58,558 bases of DNA from Verrucomicrobiaceae bacterium (GTDB lineage: Bacteria; Verrucomicrobiota; Verrucomicrobiia; Verrucomicrobiales; Akkermansiaceae), in contig JAIXQS010000106.1 in assembly GCA_027485615.1 (NCBI GenBank), positions 1-58,558 on the forward strand. The letters are read 5' to 3'. The notes below the pieces were generated by a model that did no database searches, was not told the DNA's origin, and saw nothing but the letters and a program-made list of their open reading frames with translations. The position numbers were made by a program, and so were the translations under genes. Positions 16,894 through 26,122 of the stretch are shown here, piece by piece. Position 1 is the stretch's first letter; each line of letters opens with the position of its first letter.

Positions 16894-18552
16894 TCAGAAA
16901 CTCGTGGAAGCCCGGGGAAATTTCGCGTAGGGCAGGCGGGCGCTATCGTAAACGAAGTTATCGGCGCGACCCTCGGGCGGAGATAGGAAATCACGCGCAC
17001 CGCTGGCGCCGACGATATCATCCTGCTCGATGCCGTCACCCGATACACCGATCGCGCCAACGACGACGCCATTGCGGTAGAGCGGGAAGCCACCGGGGAA
17101 AATGGTGATACCGTTGGGCACGTTCAGATTGATCGGCGCGGAGGGTACCGTTCCGCCGACAAGGGAGAGCGCCGCCTGTAAACCGAAAAGCAGGCCTTCC
17201 CGATTGTTGCCGATGCCCGGCGGATATCTGTCTTGGGAGAGGAAACCGACTGACCGTGAGGAAAATGCCCGCGGCGTCCCCCTTTCCAATCCCCGGGAGT
17301 AGAACAGCGCTGTCCGCGCTTTCTGCACCGCCACGTCCCAACTGAAAATCGTCGCGTCGGGCGTGCGATAGGTTCCCAGCACGACCGGCTCCACACCGTT
17401 CGCGGCCGGATTGTTAATCACGGAAATCCAGACCTGCGTGATTTGGCCGCGCGGCAGGCGAATCCCCGCACGGGTGATCTGTGAGCGCTCCGCCGCCAGC
17501 CTCAGGATCGTTTCCACCTCCAAGGCGGTGAGCCGCGCCTCCCCTGCGATCGTTCCCGGCAAGGGATCGGCGCGGATCGCGGAGCGGAGCTGACCCGGAA
17601 CCCCGTCGGGTCCGGTGAAGCCGAAGGGGTTCGGATAAACGACGGCGGGCGGCGAGGCTTTCGGTGAGTAATCCACCAGGCCGTCGTCCGCTGAGGCGGG
17701 GATACCATCGATGTCTGCGAAAGTCACGGCACTGCCGTTCGCGGCGAGGAACGCGGCTGGATCGGCTACCGTCGCGTCGGAACCTGCGCCGACCACATAC
17801 GCCAACCGCACGCCGTCGATGGCTACGTTGTTTCCGCCGAAAACCGGATCCGGCCTGAAGCCCGCCTGTCCGCCCAGCGCGATGCGTTCGTTGATGTTCG
17901 CTTGGAAAAAAATATCGAAATCCGCGACCGGAGCGTCCGCGAAACCCATCACACCGATGCCGCCGACGAGCAAGCCGTTCTTGAAAAGCGGCACTCCTCC
18001 GGGGCTTGAAACGGCGGCAGGCAATGTGAGTAGCGAGGTGAACGGCACGCTGCGGAAGGCGTCGGCGGGCGTTGCGCTGCCGAGGTCGTTCACGCCGGGA
18101 AGCGGTGGCAAAGGGAAGGTGCCGACGGGGGATGGCGCCTTGAATTTGTTCGTGTCCGAGAACGCCATGCTTGAGAAATTCACGCCGACCAGCGGGCCGT
18201 TCGGGCGGTTTGCCACAGCGGGCGGGAAATGGTTCTGCACGATGAACGCCGCCGTCCGCGAGGTGAAGGCGTGCCTATCGCTACTGAGGAAGGCGGCTGC
18301 CCCCGCTTTCGAAACCACATCCGCGACGTTGGAGGGTGTCGGATTGGGTGCGACCGCGCCGTTTGCATCCCAAACCGCCAGCACATGTCCTTCGCGGTCG
18401 GTTACGGCGATCAACCGGTTATCCGCCGGCGAGATGGCCTTCGCCTCCTGCACCGCCTGCGCCAAAACCTGGCGCACATCCTCGATCTCCATCCGTTGCG
18501 CGAACAGCGGTGAAACCGGAACAAGAAGCAATAGTGTAAACCGCCAGTTCAT
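16894..18552 (-). CDS. Secreted protein with two GlcG/HbpS-type (DUF336) domains
   Basis: The product is 552 aa. The chosen start is ATG 18552, which gives a clean signal peptide (MNWRFTLLLLVPVSPLFA) and has an AAGGAA sequence 7-8 bases upstream; the frame stays open further upstream but without a plausible leader. The first domain begins near residue 22 (VRQVLAQAVQEAKAI, then RLIAVTDREGHVLAVWD). The second begins near residue 370 (LTALEVETILRLAAERSQ) and repeats the same plan, including the GGIGV and GAIGVSGDG loops of the family. HbpS and GlcG-like proteins bind haem or its breakdown products. The gene lies between two plus-strand cytochrome-related operons, so a haem-trafficking role fits but is not shown. 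Two such domains in one secreted chain is uncommon. Confidence 0.75.
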   Translation of the reverse strand: MNWRFTLLLLVPVSPLFAQRMEIEDVRQVLAQAVQEAKAISPADNRLIAVTDREGHVLAVWDANGAVAPNPTPSNVADVVSKAGAAAFLSSDRHAFTSRTAAFIVQNHFPPAVANRPNGPLVGVNFSSMAFSDTNKFKAPSPVGTFPLPPLPGVNDLGSATPADAFRSVPFTSLLTLPAAVSSPGGVPLFKNGLLVGGIGVMGFADAPVADFDIFFQANINERIALGGQAGFRPDPVFGGNNVAIDGVRLAYVVGAGSDATVADPAAFLAANGSAVTFADIDGIPASADDGLVDYSPKASPPAVVYPNPFGFTGPDGVPGQLRSAIRADPLPGTIAGEARLTALEVETILRLAAERSQITRAGIRLPRGQITQVWISVINNPAANGVEPVVLGTYRTPDATIFSWDVAVQKARTALFYSRGLERGTPRAFSSRSVGFLSQDRYPPGIGNNREGLLFGLQAALSLVGGTVPSAPINLNVPNGITIFPGGFPLYRNGVVVGAIGVSGDGIEQDDIVGASGARDFLSPPEGRADNFVYDSARLPYAKFPRASTSF

Positions 18553-18668
18553 AACTAAGTTCCTTATCCCCGAACCGGACCCATATATCAAGGGAATTGG
18601 TATACACGCCGCCACATCTGTTCTCGACGCACGCCCCTTTGCGGGCGAAGTTTTCGGCGGAATCAACC

Positions 18669-19715
18669 ATGCCAAACTTCTCATTCCCCGCACTGTTGCT
18701 TTGCCTCGCGATCTGTTCCTGCAAGGACGAGGAAATCCGTACCTACCGGGTGGCCGTGGAACCCGAGGCCGAGGCCAAGCCGACGCAGGAAACGGGAGGT
18801 CATGACCACGCCGCGCATTCCGATTCAGTCACATGGCGCGCCTTGCCGGATTGGAAAATGGAGGAGGCCGGCAAGTTCCTTGCCGCCGCCTATGCGGTGC
18901 CGGAACTCGGGCGCCTGACGGTTTCAAAACTCGGCGGCGACGGCGGTGGACTCGCCGCAAACGTGAACCGCTGGCGGGGACAAGTGAACATGCAAGAGCT
19001 GCCCGAAGAAAAAGTGACCGGTCAGCCGATGCCAGTCACGGGAAGCTCCCGCGAGATGCTTCTTTTCAACCTCAACCCCGACAATGCTCCTGCCGAAGCC
19101 GAGGGCATCTTCGCCGCCGTGCTCCCGCTGGGTTCGGAGACATGGTATTTCAAGCTCACCGGACCCTCCGCCATGCTGCGCGAAAAGGGCGGAGAGGTGT
19201 TCATGGCTTTCCTCGCCGATGTCCGCATTGCGGGAGAGGAAGAAGCGGCGCCCGCCCCGCCCGACTCACCCGCTCCTCCCAAAGTCCCGAAAATTCAGGT
19301 CGTCGCGCCGGAGGGGTGGGAGGAAAGCCAGGGCAGCGCGATGCGCGTAGCGAGCTTCGCGGTAAAGGGCGAGGGCGGCGCGACCGCCGATGTCTCCGTG
19401 ATCCCGCTGCCCGGCGAATCCGGCAGCGTGCTGGAAAACGTGAACCGCTGGCGCGGCCAGGTGCAGCTGCCACCGCTTGCATCCGCCGATGATCCCGCGA
19501 TCGGCGCGGCAATGGACGGCGCGGCGGGCAAGCTTTTCGTGACCCACATGGTCAGCGCGGAGCCGGTGCTCGACGGAAAAAAGGCTGCGATCTCCACTGC
19601 CATCCTCAAGGCGGAAGGAGTCACCTGGTTTTTCAAGATCACCGGCGAGGCCTCCCTCGTGGAAGCGAACCGTGATCAATTCGAGACCTTCGCCCGAACC
19701 GCATCTTTCCCATGA
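18669..19715 (+). CDS. Putative lipoprotein, paralogue of the 1074-2048 product
   Basis: The 348-aa product begins MPNFSFPALLLCLAICSC, a signal peptide ending in a lipobox-like ICSC. Two homologous domains follow, with NVNRWRGQVNM and NVNRWRGQVQL and the strand TWYFKL or TWFFKI. Each domain resembles those in the 1074-2048 protein, and a His-rich linker (HDHAAHSD) sits near the N-terminus. The ATG at 18669 is chosen over an upstream in-frame TTG because only it gives a leader peptide. The gene overlaps the ResB gene by four bases (ATGA), which ties this protein family to cytochrome c assembly. No known domain was recognised. Confidence 0.78.
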   Translation: MPNFSFPALLLCLAICSCKDEEIRTYRVAVEPEAEAKPTQETGGHDHAAHSDSVTWRALPDWKMEEAGKFLAAAYAVPELGRLTVSKLGGDGGGLAANVNRWRGQVNMQELPEEKVTGQPMPVTGSSREMLLFNLNPDNAPAEAEGIFAAVLPLGSETWYFKLTGPSAMLREKGGEVFMAFLADVRIAGEEEAAPAPPDSPAPPKVPKIQVVAPEGWEESQGSAMRVASFAVKGEGGATADVSVIPLPGESGSVLENVNRWRGQVQLPPLASADDPAIGAAMDGAAGKLFVTHMVSAEPVLDGKKAAISTAILKAEGVTWFFKITGEASLVEANRDQFETFARTASFP

Positions 19716-20872
19716 TCTTCCGCAAGGCCGGAAAATTCCTGAGCTCCCTGCGCCTCACGGTTACGCTACTGGGTTTTTCCATGGTGCTGATTTTCGTCGG
19801 CACCATCTCGCAGGTCACGCTCGGCATCCACGAGGTCGTGGAGCTGTTTTTCCGTTCGTGGATCGCTTGGTGGGATGTGATGCCGGGGGAAAGGGAATTC
19901 AAGATCCCGCTGCCAGGCGGTTCGCTGCTCGGCTGCCTGCTCATCGTGAACCTCCTCGCCGCCCACGGCGCGCGCTTCAAGCTTAGCTGGAACAAGGCGG
20001 GCATGTTGCTCATCCACTCCGGCATCCTGCTCATGCTCATCGGCGAACTCTTCACCGGCTTCCTCGGCAAGGAGGCGCAGATGACCGTCAACGAAGGCCA
20101 GACGATGAACTACTCCATCTTCCCCCGCGAGGTGGAACTGGCCGTGATCGAGGTTTCCGGCGACGGCATGGAAACCGTCCGCGCCATCCCGCAGAGCCGC
20201 ATCAAGGACGGCGCGGCGTTCCCTTTCCCCGGCTTCACCCTGCGCATCGACCGCCATTTCGAAAACAGCGAGATCCTTGAGGAAAAGGTCGCGAGCGAAG
20301 GCTTCGATCCCATGCGCGCCACGGCAGGGGCCGGGATCGGCTACGCGGTTCGGATGAAGCCGAGCGAAACCGCGATGGATCGCCGGGACATCGCCGCCTC
20401 CTTCGTCAGCGTGGTGCCGGATGGCGGCGCAGCTCCGGGCCGCTGGCTGCTTTCCAACGCCCTCGTCGGTGCTCAGTCCTTCGAGGCGGGTGGTAAAAGC
20501 TGGAAATTCGCGATCCGCCAGGCCCGCCTTTATCACCCTTTTTCCATTAAGGTCCTCGACTTCAGCCACGACCGCTACCTCGGCACCAATGTCCCGAAAA
20601 ATTTCTCCAGCAAGATCCGCCTGCTCAACCCCGCCACGGGCGAGGATCGCGAGGATCTCATCTATATGAACCATCCCCTCCGCTACAAGGGGCTCACCTT
20701 CTACCAGTCCGGCTTCGCGAACGATGACACCACCACCATCCTCCAGGTTGTGAAAAATCCCGTCTGGACTCTTCCCTATATTTCCTGCGCCATGGTTTCG
20801 CTGGGCTTGCTGTGGGTTTTCTCCATGCATCTCCGCAAAGCCGTCGCCCGCCGCAAAGCCGTCACCGCATGA
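19712..20872 (+). CDS. ResB/Ccs1-like cytochrome c biogenesis protein
   Basis: The 386-aa product has three membrane helices in the N-terminal part (from LRLTVTLLGF, GSLLGCLLIV and AGMLLIHSGI), a large periplasmic beta-rich region, and a final helix (YISCAMVSLGLLWVF). In the periplasmic region SIKVLDF and MNHPLRYKGLTFYQSGF match the conserved C-terminal part of ResB proteins. ResB works with ResC/CcsA to attach haem to exported CXXCH proteins. No CcsA-like gene is visible in the window, so the partner must lie elsewhere. Position next to four multihaem genes supports the call. It is translationally coupled to the lipoprotein gene. Confidence 0.85.
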   Translation: MIFRKAGKFLSSLRLTVTLLGFSMVLIFVGTISQVTLGIHEVVELFFRSWIAWWDVMPGEREFKIPLPGGSLLGCLLIVNLLAAHGARFKLSWNKAGMLLIHSGILLMLIGELFTGFLGKEAQMTVNEGQTMNYSIFPREVELAVIEVSGDGMETVRAIPQSRIKDGAAFPFPGFTLRIDRHFENSEILEEKVASEGFDPMRATAGAGIGYAVRMKPSETAMDRRDIAASFVSVVPDGGAAPGRWLLSNALVGAQSFEAGGKSWKFAIRQARLYHPFSIKVLDFSHDRYLGTNVPKNFSSKIRLLNPATGEDREDLIYMNHPLRYKGLTFYQSGFANDDTTTILQVVKNPVWTLPYISCAMVSLGLLWVFSMHLRKAVARRKAVTA

Positions 20873-20923
20873 GGGTCTCGATGGTAAAAAGGTCTGGGGC
20901 TTTGGGACGCCGTTGGTTGAAAC

Positions 20924-23900
20924 TCACCTCTTGAAAACGGAGATAAGGCAGGCGATGGCGAACAGGAAAATGGTGCCGAAAACCCACAGCGGCGCTCCGG
21001 GAGAGGTTTTCATGTTCCGGTATTTCGAGCCTTTTGCGTCGGCGGATTTTGCGGAAACGGCAAGCGGCTCCGGCTGGATGAGCTCCGCAGCGGTGAGCTG
21101 CGGCTTGCCTACCTCGCTTCGCAAAGCGGCGACTTCGGCCGGGGTGACGGCGGGGGCGCTGTTGCCGAAACTGGAGCGGACATGCGTGAGCACGGCGGCG
21201 ATCTGTTCGTCGGTCTGGTAAGCCATGGCCATCATGCCGGCCGGAAAATTGTATTCCATGCCCTTTACCTTGATCGGGCCGGTGAGGCCTCGGAGCTGGA
21301 TGCGGATCAGGTTTTCGGCGGGGCCGGTCACCCACTCGGAACCGGCCAGCGGCGGCGCGGCGGCGGTGCCTTCGCCCTGCTGACCGTGGCAGGCTCCGCA
21401 GAGCAGGTATTGCTGCGAACCGACTTTCGCCAGGTCGGGCGCGGCAGGTGCCGGGGTGGCATCACCTCCGGTCGCGATGGGCATCAGGTTCTGCCCGAAA
21501 GCTTTCCGGCTCGACTGGGGCTTCGCGCCGGGCAGTTTCGATGGATCGACAATCTCCGGTTTCTTGGCGGCTGCTTTCTCCGGCTCTTTCTTGAGCGACG
21601 CCAGCCAAGCCACGAGATCACGGATCTCATCCGGCTTGATGAGGTCACCCATCGGCGGCATGGCCGAAACAGGAGGCGTGAAGGAACCGATGTCAGCCCG
21701 CTTTGCGCGGAGCAGCTTGTCGGGGGTGGCGATATCGAGGTAGTCCGGCGTTTCCGCCACAAGGGTTCCGCCGAGGGATGCGCCGTTTTTGAAAGTCACA
21801 GAGGTAATGCCGTAGCCGGGCGCGACCACGGCAGCGGGATTCACGATGGCTTGCAGGAGATAACGGGGATCATGGATTTCACCAATACCGGCGAGGTTCG
21901 GGCCGGCGTCACCGCCCGCAGAGTGCCCCTTGTCCTCCGCCTTGTGGCAACGCATGCATTGGCCGACAGGGTGGGAGCCGAACAGCGATGCGCCCCTGGC
22001 GGGATCTCCGCCTTCCAGGGCGATATTGTATTTCGCCAGAGGGTCGGAGCTTTCCGCCATCGCCTTGTCGAAGGCTGCAAGCGCAGCGACAACGGTGGCT
22101 TCCTTGCGGGATTTCGCGGCGGCAATGAGTTCGATGGCTCCCGGGGAAATGCCATTCGCCTGCTCCAGCTTGCCTAGGCGTGAGGTGATGAAAGCCGCCG
22201 CGTCATCGCCGGGAATGCCGCCGAGCACGCCCCATGCTTTTTGGGCGCGCGGGACGCTCGGGGAATCAACCGCCGCCTCCACCGCCAAGAGGGACGCCTT
22301 AGGATCACGCTTCGCGAGGGATTGGAGTGCGGCGATGGCGAGTTCGTCGCAGGCATCGGTGGCGGATTTCGCGAGGAAAGGGTTCAGATCCGCCGCGCCG
22401 CGTTCCTCGTAGATGGCGAGTGCCTTGGCTCGCGCATCGCCGGGAAGATCCGCGTTGGAAACGATGGTGCGCAGGGTGGCGTCATCGAGCGAGGCAACGT
22501 TGAGCTTGAATTTCTCAATCAGATCGAGAGCCCCGGTGAGAACGAAACCTTCCCCTTTCAGCAGCCCGGGAAGGGCTTTCTCCAATGGAGCTTTGAGCGT
22601 ATCCAACTTGCGCGGTTCAAGCGGACGCCAGTGGCCGCTGAACTGGTCGACGGGAAAGGGCTTTTCCCATTCTCCCAAGAGGCGGAGCGCCTCCTGGCGC
22701 ACTTCGTCAGGCATCGAGGGGTCGGCAAGGATTGCCAGCAGACGGTGGGCGTTCTCGGCGGAGCCGACGCGGAAAGCGTTATGCACCAAGCGACGGAGCA
22801 TCATGGGCGTCCACTTGCGTTTTCCCGGCTCATCGAGGAGGGCGGCGGCAAGCGGGCGCATGGCCACCATATCCAAATCGGTGATCGCGCGGATCACCTC
22901 GTCCTGGACCTTGGGATCGGGGTCGTTGATGAAACGGGCAACCTCCTCGCTTTTGAGGCGGCGCAGGGCGACGACGGCGGCAAGGCGCAACGCCGGCGAC
23001 TCATCAGAGGCAAGGGGACTGATCTGCCGGGGGTTGCCGGTGATGTGCTCCAGGGCGTAGATCCCGGCGTGGCGCAGGAACAGGTCGCGGTTGTTGTTTT
23101 TCTTTATGAAATCGAGAACCGCGGAATAATGGCCGATCGCCTTCATCCTGCCGATCGCGATTCCCGCAGCAAAGCGGACGCGGGGAGAATCATCGGAGAG
23201 CAAGGTTCCCAGCGGGAGCGAGTCGCCTGCCAGCGGCCCGCCCGCGATGGAACGCACTGCCTGGACACGAATCTCGGGATCGGGGTCCTTGAGGAAAAAG
23301 GCGATGGCATTGGCCGCCTCTTCGCGGAGACCTTTTTTCGGAAGCGTGGCAAATTCACCGTCAGATGTGGGGACGTAGCCCCGGCGTGCCACGATGCCCA
23401 GCCCCCAGATGCCATGGATGCGCTCGATCTGATTCTCGGATTGCGTGGCCTTCTTGAAAACGGCGATGGAGTCAGGCTTACGGGTCAGCGCGATCTGGGC
23501 GCGGAGGCGCACGCGCGAGTCGGCGTGTGCGAGGAGCTTGGCGAGATCGGCAGACCCTGGTTCGTCGAAGCCTGCGGCGATGAGTTTCGCGGCGTCCTTC
23601 GCCTCATCGGCCAGATACATCTTGTCGTCGGCATTCAGGGAGAGCAGCCGTCCGTTATCGTGGGATTGCCAACCGGTGACGAAGTCGGTGACGAACAGGC
23701 GGCCATCGAAAGAATACTCAACGTCGGTGGCACCGACTCCCCACGTGAACTGGCGGGCATCGGCCATTTTCATGCCCGCGCCGTCGGTTTCCATTTTAAA
23801 GGACCATATGCCCGAGGTCGCGGCACCGCCCTTGTAATCGCAGATGAGGAAACGGCCTTTCTCGCTTTCCAGGAAGCCGGCGCCCGGATGATAGGTGAGG

Positions 23901-25447
23901 CCGGAGGGGCCGGAGCTAAGATGGGCGGCGGGCGGCAGGATGTAGGCGGGCTGGGCATCATTGCGCATTTCCCACATTTTCTCGTCCATCCAGCGGCTAG
24001 GCGGGCGTTTCTCAAGACCGATCGAGCGGTGGAAGGTATGCATCGCCTGGTGCTCCATCTGCCAACCGCTATCACCGCCCTCGACGAGATAGACGATTCT
24101 AGCCTTGTCGCCCTGGTCCGAGTTGTTATCCACGCTGAAAGCGTCGCCGAACTCGTCGAAGGCGATCTCCTTCGGATTGCGGAGGCCGGTGTGGAAAATC
24201 TCGAAGCCGGTTCCATCCGGCTCGAACCGGAACGCCGCGCCCTCGTCCGGGTAGCGGTATTCCTTGCCTTCCTTGGTGATCAGGGAAAAGCCGCGGTCGC
24301 CGATCGTGCCGTAGATGCGCCCGTCCGGGCCGAGGGTGAAGCCGTTCATGTCGTGGCCGGAAAGCGAGATGCGGACACCGAAGCCCTCCTCAACGACTTT
24401 TTTCTCGTCGGCGACGCCGTCGTTGTCCGTATCGCGCAGTTTGTAGATTTTCGGGATGCAGGCGAAATAGAGCGCCCCATCGTGGTAAAAAACCCCTGCT
24501 CCCGTGCCATCAAGGACATCATTGTAGCCGTCTGAGAAGACGTTCGCCTTATCGAAAGTGCCATCCCCATTACTGTCGGAAAGACGGCGGATCACCTCGC
24601 TCTTGGAGGTCATGTGTTTCATGGAAACCTTCCCTTTCCATTTGTCATGGAGCTTGCGGCGGTCACTGGTTTCCTTCGCCGCGAGGTCGTCGAGATACCA
24701 GAAGAGGTTGTTGCGGTCGTCCTCGATGCCGTAGCGGAAACGGTGTGTCTCCGCGACGTAGATGTTGCCTTGTTCGTCAAAGGTAAGAGCCGTGGGAGAC
24801 TTGATTCCCTGACCCTCGTAATCCGCCTCGACCTTCAACGAGCTGCCTTCCGGAATCGTCGCGCCGGGCAAGGCTGCGGCAGAGATGAGGCCTGAGACAT
24901 CAGGTTTTCCGCCCTTCGTGGAGGAGGGGAATTTCTCGTTTGCGTAACCGGTGAAGAGGATGTGATCGACCGCGATGACGCCCCATTGCCCCTTTTCCTC
25001 GTCAACTGCGCGCAGGCGCGCCTTTTGTCCCTTGAGCTTTGTGACATCGAACAAGGCCGGCTCGAAGAGCAAACTGTTTTTTCCCGTGGCCTCCATGGCG
25101 ACCTTGCCATCGACGACAAGCTGGAGGGCGGTTTTCCCCGCATGGTCGCCCCCGGCAATGAGGAACGCGATGTAGTCCTCCTTGATCGTGAACTCGGGTG
25201 AAACAAGGGTGCCAACCGCTTCGTCACCGCCATGGGTGGAAACCGCAAAGGCCTCGTTCGCATGGCCGCCGGGCTCGCTCTTCATCCCATCAAGCTTGCC
25301 ATGCACGGGCGAGAGGCCGAAGGCGGAGCCGGTGGTTTGCCATTCGCCGAAGCCATCGCCCTCGAATGATTCAAATATGTCTGCGGGCGCGGCAAGGGTG
25401 CCCGCCAGCAAAAGGGCGGATGAGAGTATGGGGCGCGGGTGTTTCAT
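20924..25447 (-). CDS. Giant PVC-type membrane-bound dehydrogenase with HEAT repeats and two c-type haem sites
   Basis: The 1507-aa product has a signal peptide (MKHPRPILSSALLLAGTLAA), then a jelly-roll-like module (about 25-190, GWTT/GDEAVGTLVSPEF region) and a glucose/sorbosone dehydrogenase-type propeller (about 215-640) with GPDGRIYGTIGDRG and GLRNPKEIAFD motifs. Many HEAT repeats follow (about 650-1130). The first haem domain has CMRCH at about residue 1164, ending in the family motif MPPMGDLIKPDEIRDLVAWL. A second cytochrome c domain has CGACH at about 1350. A C-terminal membrane helix (LWVFGTIFLFAIACLISVF) ends the chain. The family is abundant in Verrucomicrobia and Planctomycetes and probably oxidises sugars. 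The extra cytochrome domain plus membrane anchor suggests direct electron delivery to the membrane. The start at ATG 25447 was chosen for its leader. Confidence 0.88.
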   Translation of the reverse strand: MKHPRPILSSALLLAGTLAAPADIFESFEGDGFGEWQTTGSAFGLSPVHGKLDGMKSEPGGHANEAFAVSTHGGDEAVGTLVSPEFTIKEDYIAFLIAGGDHAGKTALQLVVDGKVAMEATGKNSLLFEPALFDVTKLKGQKARLRAVDEEKGQWGVIAVDHILFTGYANEKFPSSTKGGKPDVSGLISAAALPGATIPEGSSLKVEADYEGQGIKSPTALTFDEQGNIYVAETHRFRYGIEDDRNNLFWYLDDLAAKETSDRRKLHDKWKGKVSMKHMTSKSEVIRRLSDSNGDGTFDKANVFSDGYNDVLDGTGAGVFYHDGALYFACIPKIYKLRDTDNDGVADEKKVVEEGFGVRISLSGHDMNGFTLGPDGRIYGTIGDRGFSLITKEGKEYRYPDEGAAFRFEPDGTGFEIFHTGLRNPKEIAFDEFGDAFSVDNNSDQGDKARIVYLVEGGDSGWQMEHQAMHTFHRSIGLEKRPPSRWMDEKMWEMRNDAQPAYILPPAAHLSSGPSGLTYHPGAGFLESEKGRFLICDYKGGAATSGIWSFKMETDGAGMKMADARQFTWGVGATDVEYSFDGRLFVTDFVTGWQSHDNGRLLSLNADDKMYLADEAKDAAKLIAAGFDEPGSADLAKLLAHADSRVRLRAQIALTRKPDSIAVFKKATQSENQIERIHGIWGLGIVARRGYVPTSDGEFATLPKKGLREEAANAIAFFLKDPDPEIRVQAVRSIAGGPLAGDSLPLGTLLSDDSPRVRFAAGIAIGRMKAIGHYSAVLDFIKKNNNRDLFLRHAGIYALEHITGNPRQISPLASDESPALRLAAVVALRRLKSEEVARFINDPDPKVQDEVIRAITDLDMVAMRPLAAALLDEPGKRKWTPMMLRRLVHNAFRVGSAENAHRLLAILADPSMPDEVRQEALRLLGEWEKPFPVDQFSGHWRPLEPRKLDTLKAPLEKALPGLLKGEGFVLTGALDLIEKFKLNVASLDDATLRTIVSNADLPGDARAKALAIYEERGAADLNPFLAKSATDACDELAIAALQSLAKRDPKASLLAVEAAVDSPSVPRAQKAWGVLGGIPGDDAAAFITSRLGKLEQANGISPGAIELIAAAKSRKEATVVAALAAFDKAMAESSDPLAKYNIALEGGDPARGASLFGSHPVGQCMRCHKAEDKGHSAGGDAGPNLAGIGEIHDPRYLLQAIVNPAAVVAPGYGITSVTFKNGASLGGTLVAETPDYLDIATPDKLLRAKRADIGSFTPPVSAMPPMGDLIKPDEIRDLVAWLASLKKEPEKAAAKKPEIVDPSKLPGAKPQSSRKAFGQNLMPIATGGDATPAPAAPDLAKVGSQQYLLCGACHGQQGEGTAAAPPLAGSEWVTGPAENLIRIQLRGLTGPIKVKGMEYNFPAGMMAMAYQTDEQIAAVLTHVRSSFGNSAPAVTPAEVAALRSEVGKPQLTAAELIQPEPLAVSAKSADAKGSKYRNMKTSPGAPLWVFGTIFLFAIACLISVFKR

Positions 25448-25561
25448 TGGTTTGAGAAATGATGCCCCGTAGATCATACCGGGCTTGCTAAGCCATAAGC
25501 TCGCACACGTGTCTTGCCAAACGGAAATGGGGACGCGACCGGGAATCGCAACGCGCAAGCC

Positions 25562-26035
25562 TCACTTCGGAATCTTAAGCACCTGTCCGGGGCGGATGAG
25601 GTCACCGGAAATCCCGTTTGCGCGGCGCAAGGAACTGAGTCCGATGCCGTGCTTGGAGGCGATCCGGCCCAAGCTATCGCCCTTTTTCACGGTATATTTC
25701 ACCAGCTTGGGCTTGGGTTTCACAACCACGGGCTTGGGCTTCGGCTTGGGTTTCGGTGCGGAGACGACCGGTGAGGGCCGCTGCTCGGCCGTGGCGATCT
25801 GGGGAGGTGCGGGCTCCCTTCGCTCGTAAGCCGGCTTTGGCCGGTTCGATGGAGCTGACGGACGATACCATTTCTCGGGGCTGTCCGCCCATTCCTCGAC
25901 GTAGTTGCCGCGGCTGTCAAAGGGGCCGGTGACGGCGTTCGTGGAGGGAGCGGAGCCCGTGCCGCAATGCGAAAGGAACGGCAGAAAAAAAAGCGGGAGC
26001 GTTATCCGGGCGAGGAATGACATCGCGTTGATCAT
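25562..26035 (-). CDS. LysM-domain lipoprotein
   Basis: The product is 157 aa from ATG 26035 (a second ATG at 26023 is also possible). A hydrophobic leader ends in FLSHC, a probable but imperfect lipobox. A basic linker of alternating Lys-Pro (PKPKPKPKPVVVKPKPK) leads into one C-terminal LysM domain: YTVKKGDSLGRIASKHG to LIRPGQVLKIP. LysM binds peptidoglycan, so the protein probably tethers the envelope or a partner to the wall. It is transcribed in the same direction as the giant dehydrogenase gene, 114 bp away, and divergently from punA. Confidence 0.85.
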   Translation of the reverse strand: MINAMSFLARITLPLFFLPFLSHCGTGSAPSTNAVTGPFDSRGNYVEEWADSPEKWYRPSAPSNRPKPAYERREPAPPQIATAEQRPSPVVSAPKPKPKPKPVVVKPKPKLVKYTVKKGDSLGRIASKHGIGLSSLRRANGISGDLIRPGQVLKIPK

Positions 26036-26122
26036 GGATGGATTTATTCGGGTATGCAAAGGAATGTTGGCATTACGGGAAAAATTTCATGACTCGCGGC
26101 CTATGGCAAGCTAGAGGTTGTC

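Noticed and set aside
18553..18600. Possible promoter TTGATA-N17-GATAAG before the GlcG/HbpS gene
   Set aside because: The -10 box matches only four of six bases and overlaps the ribosome site, which would leave almost no leader.
22241..24535. A 764-codon plus-strand open frame, and similar long frames at 1927-3429, 36526-38340 and 41586-43847
   Set aside because: They are antisense to clear genes (PVC dehydrogenase, decahaem cytochrome, pnp, sucB/sucA). Their Gly/Ala/Asp/Val-rich sequence is what codon bias on the other strand produces in GC-rich DNA.
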